From: Corylus avellana
Lineage: Eukaryota; Streptophyta; Magnoliopsida; Fagales; Betulaceae
DNA: 64,000 nucleotides
Reading direction: 5' to 3'
Assembly (NCBI RefSeq): GCF_901000735.1
Contig: NC_081541.1
Coordinates: 24,409,248 to 24,473,247, forward strand
Shown in pieces: positions 1-11,565 of the stretch. The notes beneath the pieces were generated by a model. It did not search any database, was not told the origin of the DNA, and was given only the letters and a program-made list of their open reading frames with translations. The position numbers were made by a program, and so were the translations under genes. How positions within the stretch are numbered: the stretch's first letter is position 1; every line of letters starts with the position of its first letter.

Positions 1-1312
1 AAGCGCTACAAGAAATAAAGAACACAAGAGATAGCAGACTTTAGAAATTAGTTTCAAAAGATATACTAGTGGTGTTAGTCATATTGGAGCAACTAGATTC
101 CTTCATACCACTTTTAGCTTCAGTCTAGAGTAAGGAAATTCACTACCCCTTCTAAAGTTACTTGATGTCATGCTATTTATTCATTCTTTAGTAAATTGTA
201 AATGATTATTTTATTTACGTATTATGAAGTTATGTTGCATGCATGAAGGATTTCTAAAAAAATTATCTAGAAAGTTTCTATTTATTTAAACGCTTTCTAA
301 GTACAACAAGTTTATATTTGAAAAGGTTTCCATTTTGAGAAAAGAAAGTTGAGAAATGATGATGATTATAAGAAAGAAAAAAGATGATAAACCCTCCTAC
401 ATGTTGCCCTAAGATGCATCAAAAGAAGTACAAAGAAAAGTACAAGAGATGAGATAAATGTTTATGAAATAAGGGCACATGTATGGAGGAGAGTATTTTT
501 GGCCCTAAGATAAGTAAAGATGAGAGTTCGGTACCGATACTCGGATGGAGGCGAAACCACTGAAGGAGGCTATGCCAGAAGGTGGTATTCCATCAACTAG
601 ACCGTTGAGTGCACAAAGAAAGAGTTAATTGACGGTCGGGCATGGCTGTGGCCACAGTTCAGTGCCATGGTCACAAGGACCCGCAACCCTCGTGCACAGG
701 GGTAATAGTGTACATGGGCCCTATTATGAGAAAATGATACTATATTTTCAACGATGATATGCTATGATGATTTACAAAAAATTATTTATAATGATGCATT
801 ATGATGATGATTTATAAAGATGATTTACAACGATGATCTATTACTAGATGTAATAGTATGTATATGTTACGGGAGATGCAACCGTACATACAGATATTAT
901 TATGGCTAGAATTATATTTATTTACGAAAATGATTTTCAAAACTGAGAACAAGGAGTAAAACTATTTATGGTTGTGGATGTTACTTGCTGGGCCCCCTTT
1001 GGGCTCATTCAGTTTTATTTCTTGTTTTCAGGTAGAAAGGATGCTGGAATAGGAGGCCGGAATGGGGTGGGAATAATTATTAATTTTAAAAGTCTTTTCA
1101 TATAAGTTATTGTAATGATATGATATTCCGCAACTAAAGTTTAATGTTTTCTAATTCCGCTTGTAATAAAATCTCTTGAAAAAAATGTTTTACGCATTTA
1201 TTGTATCTTTTAAAATCAAGTACTCTGATAGATCTTATAGATCTTTGCAAGAATTTTTGTTGAAAAAGAAGAAAAGTGGCAAACTCAGTCTTAACGGACT
1301 GGGGATGTTACA
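1..1312 (+). repeat. 5' LTR (partial)
   Basis: It matches 5841-7153 with only scattered substitutions and small indels and ends ATGTTACA. The first roughly 580 bases of the LTR (equivalent to 5257-5840) lie left of the window. Confidence 0.88.
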
Positions 1313-1316
1313 ATTT

Positions 1317-1328
1317 TGGTATCAGAGC
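1317..1328 (+). other. Primer binding site, initiator-Met tRNA
   Basis: TGGTATCAGAGC lies 4 bases after the LTR end. It complements the 3' end of plant initiator-Met tRNA and is the usual plant LTR-retrotransposon priming site. Confidence 0.9.
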
Positions 1329-2852
1329 AAAGGTTATAAGGTTCTGGCAGACTTTTCAAAAAAAAAAAAAAAAAATTTGGGGGGTTAATGAGAAGCCACA
1401 TTCCGGCCAAGTAGAGTGTGCATTGTTGTGTGGTCTCTAATAAATGATGCATGAGCATTTTTCTAATGGTTAATTTTTTTGTTAAAAAAAAAAAAAAAAA
1501 AAAAAATCATCTTAGTGTGATTAATTTGGAGGATTTTATTATTGTGATCATGTTAATGACGGAGATGAATTTTTATTTTATAGATAGGTTGTGATCTATA
1601 GTATCTGCCTATTTGGATTTGCGGCAGTTTTCTAGAGTATCGATTGATAAGGATATATTTTAAGGTGTCTCGAGGATTTAGAAAAGATTATTGATCATGA
1701 TTTAAAAATCGTATGATGATTTTATAGATTTAGGTTGCGAGCTAATTTGTGAAATTAATTTGGTGACAAAATGGTTTTATTGATTTAGGTTGTGAGACAA
1801 ATGGTGTAAGTGACTTAGTAACGAATGGTCTTATGGATGTCGGTTGTGAAATGATTCTTGAACTGAATTAATGATATAAGAGTTTATATGAGTTTTTGGT
1901 AATGGCTAAGGTTTGGTCGATGACAATAATGATACTATGATTGATGTTATAATATATGGATTGATGAATAAGGATTACGTAATGGCATGAAGTGAATGCC
2001 TAAGTATTGCAGGGATAAATGCAAATAAGGTATACCCTAGAATCTATAAGATATTTTGAGATATAAAGTTGTGGTTTAAGGATTTTGATATTTTCAAATG
2101 ATTGTGATGACTTTAAAGTATAATTCACGAAATCTTTGAGGTGATTCTTAGAATTTGAGGTGTTAGGTTTTCTGTAATTGAGGTAAATTATATTGAAGTG
2201 ATGCTTAAAGTTTTGAGGATGAATTGATGCTCCTAGGTTGTGGATAATATTTAAATTTTGAGGCATTAGTGGATATGAAATTATGAGAAATTTTAGTTAC
2301 ATGCCAAAGCTTTTGATATAATTTTCTTTTACTAAGTAAAGATAATGGATTATTATTCTTGAGGTAAATTGAAGCATAAAGGTAAGAGTTGAAAGACAAT
2401 ATAATACAGTGATATAATATAGTGACATGATCTAAATTTCTCTTATAAGATATATGTTCAATGATATTAAAGTATTTTAGAGGTTGATAACATGTGATGG
2501 TGCATACTTAGATGTTTTATTGAGTGATTAACTTTTTAAACAGATTGTTTGTTTAAAGGAAGTTATTACAATGACAGAATGATTTCATAATGAATATTAA
2601 ATGAGCACTGAATGATTACGAAAAGAAATGTTTGGAGAACAAGCTCCTTATAATATTACATACCAGTGTCCATCAAAAAAAAAAAAAAAAAAAAAAAAGA
2701 AGGGAATTTGTTGCATAAAGAGACACGTGGTAATGATGAGCAGATGATTCCTCAGAGCTGCTCCAGGAAAATTATTTCTGCATAGAGAAAACCTAGTATG
2801 AGCAGAATCGTATATATTTATATAATTGAATTATCAAAGAGAATATTTATTT
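1329..2852. other. LTR-element interior, no coding signal
   Basis: AT-rich interior with poly-A runs near 1360, 1483 and 2677. Short minus-strand ORFs around 2000-2400 look like chance frames in AT-rich DNA. No gag or pol motif was seen. Confidence 0.6.
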
Positions 2853-3515
2853 CTAATGAGGTACCTGACTAGAGCGTGTGCGGAGAGACTTGCAACACCC
2901 CTGAACATCGACCCGGAGTTTTTCGTGCTGTCGCTGGAGACGTTCGGTATTCTTCTCCATTTCTAGCATCTTTGGTCCCAAGTATTCTGCGTAAGATAAC
3001 ACCATCTTTTTCAGCTGAGTATTCTCCTGCTTCAAATCCACGTGTTTTCGTTTGTAGTATTTGAGCAGTCGCTGTAAGACCCCGATTTGGTTTCTTGAGA
3101 CTTTCAGCTCAACATTTCTGGCACTCAAACGTTGTGCCATGTCAGAAACTGAAGCAGCACCTTGGATACTGAATGCCAATGAGTTATTAATAGCATCAGT
3201 ATCCGACCTATCAGCTAAGAACGTTTGATCCCGTGGAATTACGAAACCTTTGGCCACTGCTACAGCAGTAGAATCATGGAGCATGACAGAATCGTGAATA
3301 GTGATAGGACGATTGTCAAAGACAAAAGTTGGCTGCCATACGTTAGGATATGCAGCAGGTTCATTAGGGTGTGTAACAGGTACGACGGGATGAATAGCAG
3401 ACACTTCAGGGGGAACAACAGGCACCTCCGGTTGCACGTCAGGCATAACAATGGGTTGTGCTGCAGGAGCAACATTCAAATCGAGGTTGTTAACGGATGA
3501 TGATGATGCTCCCAT
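2853..3515 (-). CDS. Antisense ORF in LTR element: Pro/Val-rich, coiled-coil protein
   Basis: A 220-codon ORF on the strand opposite to the retrotransposon. The start is followed by a serine run (MGASSSS). Residues about 15-60 are a Pro/Val/Glu-rich stretch with repeated PEVPVV/PPEV/HPVVPV/HPNEP-like units. Residues about 60-120 look globular. Residues about 125-205 have heptad-spaced Leu/Met among Lys, Arg, Glu and Gln, as in a coiled coil. No gag zinc knuckle, protease or polymerase motif, signal peptide or membrane segment is visible. I do not recognise the family. It is the longest ORF in the interior and its composition is protein-like. Antisense ORFs are known in some plant LTR elements (for example the Ogre/Tat lineage), but kinship with those is not shown. 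The 3' end (SQVPH, then stop) overlaps a CAG/GTACCT string that could be a splice donor, so the protein may continue in another exon. Confidence 0.5.
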   Translation of the reverse strand: MGASSSSVNNLDLNVAPAAQPIVMPDVQPEVPVVPPEVSAIHPVVPVTHPNEPAAYPNVWQPTFVFDNRPITIHDSVMLHDSTAVAVAKGFVIPRDQTFLADRSDTDAINNSLAFSIQGAASVSDMAQRLSARNVELKVSRNQIGVLQRLLKYYKRKHVDLKQENTQLKKMVLSYAEYLGPKMLEMEKNTERLQRQHEKLRVDVQGCCKSLRTRSSQVPH

Positions 3516-5240
3516 ATTTAGGAGAGTAAGGAAAAATAGTTGAGAATACGAAGAAATTGGGAGAGATGAAGTACTGAGAAGAGACTAAGCGTTAGGAACT
3601 GAAGAAATTTTGTGAAGTTTCTGGAAGCAGCAGACGAGTGGCTTTAAAGGAATTTTTCACTTCAGGTGAAATAAACAGTAAACAACAAAGCGTTAGGCGA
3701 CCTCGGGCCGCGATGGAAATTTTGTCAAAAGATCCCGTGGAAGTAGGATCTTGTCTCCTGTCATAAATTCGACTGAGCTCATTTTTCAAACCCACTGTTC
3801 AATCAACGACTTCGAATACCATGCGTGGGCAACTGAATGAATTGTCATGCCAACGCGCACCACGCGCTCGTTCATTATCCAGAAACCCTTCATATAAATT
3901 CACACCTCTTTCTCCATTGCAACGCATGCCTTCTGATCATACTCCTTCACCTGAAATCTTCTAATGACCTTCCATACAATGAAAGCTCGACTTTTCCTCC
4001 TAGTTGAGCGTATCCTCAAGAGAAAAATGCAGCCTCACGACTTGATTCACAAACCCAACTCCTTATACTCTCAGTAGTAAACCATTGAAGCAAGATTATC
4101 GTTGATCATGTCCTGAGGAAGCAAGATTATCCTTGATCATGCTTCTCAGGCTAAATATCTCTTTTTTCTTCTCAGTCTTCGTAAATGACAGAAGAGAGAG
4201 AGCATCCGATGTGGGTATTTTGAAAGTCTCACATACATGCCATGTCCTGAAATGCTTTTCAAATCTTCATTTCTAGAAAGCAACAGGACTATCTTTCTCT
4301 CTTTCTCTTCTTGACCTTGCAAGACCCAAGGGAGAGAAATTATAGCATGTGTTTTGGGACATCCAGCTTGGAAACTTACCCATATCCTACTTTGCTTGCT
4401 TATCAATTTCATCTCTAGAACGCAGCAAGCACAATATGTATTAGTCAAGAATGGATGAGAATCTTACATTTGATGTAATCGTGTATTTCATTTGAGTTGA
4501 AATCATAATTACAAGTTTCTATTATTGAGTTATGATTTATCAAGTAAAGATGTAGTACTGAAAGATTTTCGCTGATATTGTAGCATCAACACAAAAGTTG
4601 GGATGAGAAAATAGAAACGGTTGTGTATTTAGAATGAATCGAATTATGATGTCATTTCTGAGGTATATTCATGTAATGATGTTTTTGGAAAATATAAACT
4701 GTAGAATGTTGGTGCTATTTACTTTTACAGATTTATGATGGTGAGAAGTTAATAATTATTAGAGCATCATATTAAAATTTCGTATGCATGATTTGGAATA
4801 CTGAGATACTAAAGAGAATATAGGCAGGAATGATTTTACACCTTTTTGATAAGATTGATTAAATTAGATCGAGAAAAATATTGCAGGCTTGAAAGGAGGA
4901 CTATGATGTTTGGAGGTATGAACTATTGATTACACGATTTATTAATTTGATGTTTAAACCTTGATTGTAGACTGTTGATGAATAACTCGATTGTTGTTAT
5001 TGAGGTTGGAAAGAAACAATGGAAAAGATTTTGGAGGTAAGATTTTAGTGTGAATTGATGATTGCAGAAATTGAGACTTTAGACTATGAATAAGATTTAC
5101 TCATAGAAGAAGGAGATGGAATTTCAATATGATAAAAGAGAGTAAGCTTTGATGAAGGATTGAAAGGAATATTATCTGAATCCCTCAACTTGAAGATTGG
5201 ACGATAATATTATAGGTTTTAATTTCGAGGACGAAATTCT
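3516..5240. other. LTR-element interior, upstream side of the antisense ORF
   Basis: No gag-pol. Two short minus-strand ORFs (3592-3795, 67 aa; 4146-4448, 100 aa) could be upstream exons or leader of the antisense gene, but I see nothing diagnostic in them. The remainder to 5240 is AT-rich and featureless. Confidence 0.4.
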
Positions 5241-5256
5241 AATAAGGAGGGAAGAT
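5241..5256 (+). other. Polypurine tract
   Basis: AATAAGGAGGGAAGAT lies directly before the 3' LTR TGTAG. The same tract in reverse complement borders the related element at 10908-10925. Confidence 0.8.
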
Positions 5257-7153
5257 TGTAGTGTCCCAGAATTTTCAAAGCTATTTAAATAGATTATTTT
5301 GATAATGATGTTATTTTAATATCCATTGTAGCTAAGGATTTTAATTCTTGGAAAATTTATGAGAGTGGTAATTAGAGAATGGTAATTGGTGAAATAATAG
5401 GATAGTAAATGGTAGGTATAAGGATGGTAGAATAAGAAGGTAGAATAGTATAGGATAGGTAGAATAGTATAGGGTAGATAGAATAGTATAGGGTTGGTGA
5501 AATAGTAAAATGAGGGTATAATTGTAAATTGAAGATAGAATGAGGGTATAATTGTAAATTGAAGATAGAATGAGGGTATAATTGTAAATTGAAGGTAGAA
5601 TAGTATAGGGTTGGTGAAATAGTATAGGGTTGGTGAAATAGTAAAATGAGGGTATAATTGTAAATTGACGATAGAATAGTGTTTGATTTTCTCCTATAAA
5701 TAGAGCTCTTCTCCTTCAGAATTTTCACCACTCATCTCCTCTCCCATCTCTTGCATATATTCTTCCTTCTTCCGCTTTTTACTCGGTCCTTCTTCTTTCT
5801 AAGAGTGTTTACTCAGAACAGAGAGAGAAAGGGCGAGACCAAGCGCTACAAGAAAGAAAGAACACAAGAGATAGCGGACTTTAGAAATTAGTTTCAAAAG
5901 TTATACTAGTGGTGTTAGTCATATTGGAGCAACTAGATTCCTTCATACCACTTCTAGCTTCAGTCTAGAGGTAAGTAAATTCACTACTCCTTCTAAAATT
6001 ACTTCATGTCATGCTATTTATTCATTCTTTAGTAAATTGTAAATGATTATTTTATTTACGTATTATGAAGTTATGTTGCATGCATGAAGGATTTCTAAAA
6101 GAATTATTTAGAAAGTTTATATTTCTTTAAATGCTTTTTAAGCACAACAAGTTTATATTTTGAAAAGTTTCCATTTTAAGAAAAGAAAGTTGAGAAATGA
6201 TGATGATTATAAGAAAGAAAAAAGATGATAAACCCTCCTACATGTTGCCCTAAGATGCATCAAAAGAAGTACAAAGAAAAGTACAAGAGATGAGATAAAT
6301 CTTTATGAAATGAGGGCACATGTATGGAGGAGAGTATTTTTGGCCCCAAGATAAGATAAGATGAGAGTTCGGTACCGATACTCGGATGGAGGCGAAACCA
6401 CTTAAGGAGGCTATGCCAGAAGGTGGTATTCCATCAACTAGACCGTTGAGTGCACCAAGAAAGAGTTAATTGACGGTCGGGCATGGCTGTGGCCACAGTT
6501 CAGTGTCATGGTCACAAGGACCCGCAACCCTCGTACACAGGGGTAATAGTGTACATGGGCCTTATTATGAGAAAATGATACTATATTTTCAACGAAGATA
6601 TGCTAAGATGATTTACAAAGATTATTTATAATGATGCATTATGATAATGATTTATAAAGATGATTTACAACGATGATCTATTACTAGATGTAATAGTATG
6701 TATATGTTACGGGAGATGCAACCGTACATACAGATATTATTATGGCTAGAATTATATTTATTTGCGAAAATGATTTTCAAAACCGAGAACAAGGAGTAAA
6801 ACTATTTATGGTTGTGGATGTTACTTGCTGGGCCCCCTTTGGGCTCATTCAGTTTTATTTCTTGTTTTTAGGTAGAAAGGATGCTGGAATAGGAGGCCGG
6901 AATGGGGTGGGAATAATTATTAATTTTCAAAGTCTTTTCATATAAGTTATTGTAATGATATGATATTCCGCAACTAAAGTTTAATGTTTTCTAATTCCGC
7001 TTGTAATAAAATCTCTTGAAAAAAAATGTTTTACGCATTTATTGTATCTTTTAAAATCAAGTACTCTGATAGACCTTATAGATCTTTGCAAGAATTTTTG
7101 TTGAAAAAGAAGAAAAGTGGCAAACTCAGTCTTAACGGACTGGGGATGTTACA
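5257..7153 (+). repeat. 3' LTR, 1.9 kb
   Basis: Starts TGTAGTGTCCC and ends GATGTTACA. A TATA-like CCTATAAATAGAGC near 5694-5707 and a pyrimidine-rich leader after it suggest U3/R. The block around 5713-5860 is also present, inverted, in the LTRs at 10234-10375 and 12144-12285, which ties the two elements to one family. Confidence 0.88.
5455..5670. repeat. Short tandem repeats inside LTR U3
   Basis: Imperfect repeats built on GTATAGGGTTGGTGAAATA and a 36-bp unit containing ATGAGGGTATAATTG. The inverse array lies in the other family LTRs (10430-10550 and 12345-12460) with different copy number. Confidence 0.75.
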
Positions 7154-7965
7154 AAAATGCTGGCACGTCACTAAAAAAATGAGCGGGATATTCAACTTTT
7201 TCCCTCTTCTTATTATTTATTCTTTCCCTCTTCTTTTATTTCCCCACACTCTCTCTCCTCTCTCAATCTCCCTCTTCTCTCTGCACGGCCAGCTCCCTCT
7301 AGAGGTAAGAAGAAAAAGAAAAGGAGAAGAGAAAAAAGAAGAGAAGCAGCAGAAGAAGAACAAGAAAAAGAAAAGGAGAAGATAAGATAAGAAGATTTTT
7401 TGGGTTTTTGAAGATTTGTTGGGTTTGACGTTTGGGTTTTTGATTTTTCAGATTGATTTTTTGATTTGGGTTTTTGATTTTTTGGGTTTGGGTTTTTGAA
7501 AATGGAGAAAAGAAGAGAGGGAGAGCTGGAGAAATGAAAATGGAGAAAAGAAGCGAGAGAGTGAGAAAATGGAGAAAAGAAGAGAAGGAGAGCGCTAGAG
7601 AAACGAAATTGGTGAAAAAAAAAATTTAAAAAAAAAATTATTTTAATTGAAAAATAATTTAAATTAATAAATTTTTTAATTGAAAAAAAAAATTCTAGAA
7701 AAAATTTAAAAAAAGAAAAATTATTATTTTTAATAATTTTTTAAATTTAATGACATGTCAATTTTGACACGTCAATAAATTTACTGACACGTCAAAATTT
7801 TGACGTGTCAAACAGTAACACGTAAGCAAAAAAAATTTACTGACTCTTATGTTTTTGACCTTCAACACACGTCAGAAACGCCACGTCAGAAAAATTTTCT
7901 GACGTGTCAGACACCATGACACTTCAGAAAACTCTAGTCTGGAAAAAAATGATTTTTTGTAGTGT
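7154..7965. mobile_element. Possible CACTA-like terminal fragment
   Basis: 7745-7940 holds many direct and inverted copies of TGACACGTCA / TGACGTGTCA, like subterminal repeats. The stretch ends at about 7965 with TTTTTTGTAGTG, the reverse complement of a CACTACAAAAAA-type terminus. A related GCACGTCAC motif lies just after the LTR element at 7163. The LTR element probably inserted into this older DNA element; the other terminus is not in the window. The middle is a low-complexity A/T and GA-rich stretch. Confidence 0.4.
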
Positions 7966-8451
7966 TTGATTTTTAATAGATTCTTAAGAGTTATATGGAA
8001 GAACTTTGTAGTCAAACTTGCTAATAAAAATTTGAGGTAAAACAATGAAGGATTTCTTACTGATCAATTGCTGAATCTTCTATACAAAAGACATCATTTG
8101 TAAGCCACTTAGCAGTTGCGAAGTTGCCAAGCTTATGAAAGTCAAAGCTAAATGTTCAGTTTTTATGCATGAAACTTTTAGTCTCAATTTATGGGGAAGC
8201 ATGGAATATACTTGAAGAATAATGTTGTTTTGTAGATTTTCATATGACTGTCATATAACTAAGACGACATGGCAGTAAAAGACAATTCTTTGTTCGTTTG
8301 TTTTTACAAGTGTTGATTCAAGTGCTGATTTTCACTATCACATCATCAAGTTATATGGCAATCGTATAACAGTTTACTAAATAGTATTACTCATTCTCGA
8401 AGCATAATTTCACTTTACAAATTGCATTTGAAGAATAAAATTTTTACTTAC
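7966..8451. other. No feature recognised
   Basis: AT-rich sequence downstream of the last recognisable kinase exon. The DFG/activation-loop exon expected next was not found. Confidence 0.5.
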
Positions 8452-8615
8452 CATAGTGGAGTAACCATGACTGAAAAAAATATGGGCGGAGCATACCAAC
8501 AGGTGAACAACGGGTCCATCATCACACTCCTCATGAAGGTACCGCAGGGTTCCACCTATCTCTAGGGCAACACACCACCTTGCCTTCCACCCAAAATCCA
8601 TAGCCAAATCATCAC
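8452..8615 (-). pseudogene. USP-kinase exon: catalytic-loop region
   Basis: Contains WKARWCVALEIGGTLRYLHE and then GPVVHLLVCSAHI, where active kinases have HRDxxxxN. It is bordered by an AG acceptor (8616-8617) and a GTAAGT donor (8446-8451). Confidence 0.6.
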
Positions 8616-9655
8616 CTACATACTTCTAGGGCTTAGATTTTTTTTTTTCTTTGCAAGAGTAACTTCCAAGCAGTATAGAGCAGAACAGGCAAATTAAAGG
8701 AATGAGCATTAGGGTTACTTGGAAAAGTATTGTGATGATGTGGGGAAGCAGAAACTTATAACAATAGCATGAAGTAGTGAAGGAAACATAAGCACAACCA
8801 AAAGAGTGGACATAAAAGGTAATCATGTTAGGCATACCAGGATATAATTGACCAAATGAGCACAATATTGAAAGAATGCAATACTATAGGTGATGAATCA
8901 TCTTTGTAGAAATATATAATAGGATATATGAAAGAGAAAGAAAAACAAAAACAAAAGAAGAGAGTGGAAGTAGAGAAAGAAGAAGATTGATGAAGACCGT
9001 TATGACTATATCTTGAATATACTGATGTATTGATACATAATGCAAAAGGTGTAATTTTTTTTTTTTGGTAACAAACTACTTCATGGAAACCAAACCAACA
9101 AATAAAAACAAACCCTCAACAAGAGGGAAAAAGCGAAGGTGGATCCTTGCCACTACAAATAGAGATGGAGAGAGGAGGAGAAAATAAGGTGGGAATGTAG
9201 CTCGAGTGAACTCTTGTCACGACCTAATATGCCACATGATGGGCATAGAAATTAGTACTCCTGTTAATTTCTTGGCCTCCCAAAGGGGAGAGGCTGGAAG
9301 AACAAAATGTGTCTCTATCTGGAGGAAAATGGTGGTAGGTAAATATGGTAGTCTAGACTAATTAAGGAAAAGAATCAATTATAAACCTAGAAGAAAAGTA
9401 AATCATGCTAACATAGAAAAATATAGGAATTATATATTTTGAGAATTGATATTTGTCCTTCTCCTATTCAACTTTTTTAAAAATCAATCTGTATGGGAGA
9501 AGGACATGAGAATGATGATTAGACTTTCTCATTCTAATAAGCTTCTTATATTTGAGCTGAGAAACAGTTCCACCTAGAATAGAAAATTGTGGCATTACTA
9601 AATTGTAATCAATCTATGAGGACTCAAAGTTAATGATGAATATATATACCACCTC
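8616..9655. other. Intron/intergenic sequence
   Basis: AT-rich. A poly-T run at 9056-9067 followed by unique sequence could be the tail of a minus-strand retroposon, but no family was recognised. GA-rich stretch at 8930-9000. No coding signal. Confidence 0.4.
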
Positions 9656-10130
9656 TGTAACAATCTCATCTCATATAGCGGAAAAACTGTAATTATCAAT
9701 ACAAAAAAAATACTGTTAAAATACTTTTCTTTATACAAAAATACCCAAAGCTATGTCGTACAAGGCATTTATACAAATCTATCCGACAGTCTAAACTCTA
9801 GACAAAACTTAACCAACTTGGAATCTCTGTACATCTCAATATGAATCTCTAATCACAACTGCATAATTACCTTGATTTTCCATTCCTGCAAGCACTACAA
9901 AAACTGTGAAGTAGTGAGTCAATTGATTTCCGACAATATAAATCATTGTTGAATCATATATATCAAAATGCTAGACAAGTTATAAAACCACAAAAATCCG
10001 TATTATTGGATATCAATATCATACTCAGTAAGTAAGAATACTTACAGTGGATTACATGAATGGATCATCAAAGGTAATTACTTGAAACCCGTTCTGCTGC
10101 AGTTGGTCCATACCCATAACAATCCCTTCA

Positions 10131-10165
<35 letters not shown>

Positions 10166-10907
10166 CTAAACTCTCTTTCTTCCTCTTCAGCTCTCTGTCT
10201 TAAATTTCCCATCTCACTCTCGGTTTCTCTTGTGTTCTTTCTTTCTTGTAGCGCTTGGTCTCGCCCTTTCTCTCTCTGTTCTGAGTAAACACTCTTAGAA
10301 AGAAGAAAGACCGAGTAAAAAGCGGAAGAAGGAAGAATATATGCAAGAGATGGGAGAGGAGATGAGTGGTGAAAATTGTGAAGGAGAAGAGCTCTATTTA
10401 TAGGAGAAAATCAAATACTATTCTACTTTCAATTTACAATTATACCCTTCATTTTACTATTTCACCAACCCTATACTATTCCACCAACCCTATACTATTC
10501 CACCAACCCTATACTATTTCACCAACCCTATACTATTCTACCAACCCTATTCTACCTTCTTATTCTACCATCCTTATACCTACCATTTACTATCCTATTA
10601 TTTCACCAATTATTACAATCATACTCCAAATTATACCAATCAATCATCAATTATCATATCTCTTAAATCTCCCAATAAAATAATCAATATAAAATCATCA
10701 TCATGATATAATAACCTCAAATCAATATTCATTCCAATAATATTCATAAGATCTAATAAGTTCCTCAAGAATAAATATTATTACCTAATATCATCAATAA
10801 ATATCTCAACCTCAAAGTAAATGCCATTACCTAATATGAATATTAATATAATCATAGCATCAATTTAATATCTCTAAAATAAGACTTTAAAAATCTGGGG
10901 TGCTACA
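9656..10907 (-). repeat. LTR (3' LTR, minus orientation)
   Basis: Near-identical to 11566-12811. It contains a CT microsatellite at 10137-10163 and a tandem ACCAACCCTATACTATT array at about 10447-10555. ORF-like frames across this array are not genes. Confidence 0.9.
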
Positions 10908-11565
10908 ATCTTCCCTCCTTATTAGAATTTCGTCCTCGAAATTAAAGCCCATAAATTACCACCTATCTTCAAATTGAGCAACCCAAATTAAAAACAAATC
11001 ATACTTGAACCATAACTTACTCAAGTTACTATAAAAATTTTTAAATTCAATCTGTTCATAAATAAATATCATAACATATTCCATACCCAGGCGATGTGAG
11101 ATTCTACAAGCACTCTTCTTGGGCACCAGTGTCACCGTTGGCAATCCTCAGGGAATTTCTTCATTCTCGGCCCTTAACTTTTGGCCCTTATACATTTCAT
11201 TGTGTCTTAACTGACACCATTATAATATAACCCACTTTTGGCATCACCAACGTGTGTCCACTAGCGACCCTCATAGGCTTGTGCACACTCCCACCATCTC
11301 AGGCTGGGTAATGTTTTGATACCATTTGTAACATCCCAGGGAAAAGCGCTAGCCACATCTGCGCTATTACCCCAAAAGGACTAGTCAATTTGGAGCTTCC
11401 CTAGAATTCATTATAAAGCCCAGTTTCACCTAGTAACTAGGCAATGTGGGACTTAGCACCCATGACTATCTCTATAAACTACCCACTCAATGTGGGCTTC
11501 TTCTCATCATGCAGTGCTTCAATACCACATGACCTGGCGTTACTAGGTGGCTCTGATACCATTTT
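10908..11565 (-). other. Interior of small LTR element, with TRIM-like pieces
   Basis: Begins with the reverse-complement purine tract. At 11047-11125 it holds a CCCAGGCGATGTGAGATT string typical of plant TRIM LTR ends. At 11316-11337 it holds TTGATACCATTTGTAACATC, a second primer-site/LTR-edge signature. The interior therefore looks assembled from other miniature LTR elements. No ORF. Confidence 0.5.
11550..11561 (-). other. Primer binding site, initiator-Met tRNA
   Basis: GCTCTGATACCA is the reverse complement of TGGTATCAGAGC and lies 4 bases from the LTR edge at 11566. Confidence 0.9.

Larger units (their letters stand above)
1..7153 (+). mobile_element. Non-autonomous LTR retrotransposon, 5' end cut by window edge
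   Basis: Positions 1-1312 repeat nearly base for base at 5841-7153. A tRNA-iMet primer site follows the left copy and a purine tract precedes the right copy, giving the order LTR, interior, LTR on the plus strand. The right LTR runs from TGTAGTGTCCC to GATGTTACA, so it has TG...CA ends. The interior is about 3.9 kb and has no gag, protease, reverse transcriptase or integrase reading frame, so the element is non-autonomous (LARD-like). The only sizeable ORF is antisense. The 5' LTR start and left target duplication lie outside the window; the right flank begins AAAAT. Confidence 0.88.

Noticed and set aside
2876..3500. Plus-strand ORFs of 62 and 91 codons
   Set aside because: Shadows of the antisense coiled-coil ORF; shorter and without protein-like composition.
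10082..10288. 68-codon ORF, repeated at 11992-12198
   Set aside because: Built on the CT microsatellite in the two LTRs of one element.
10366..10683. 105-codon ORF, with a twin at 12276-12587 and an inverse at 5372-5731
   Set aside because: Reads the TATACTATTCCACCAACCC tandem array within LTRs; length varies with copy number.
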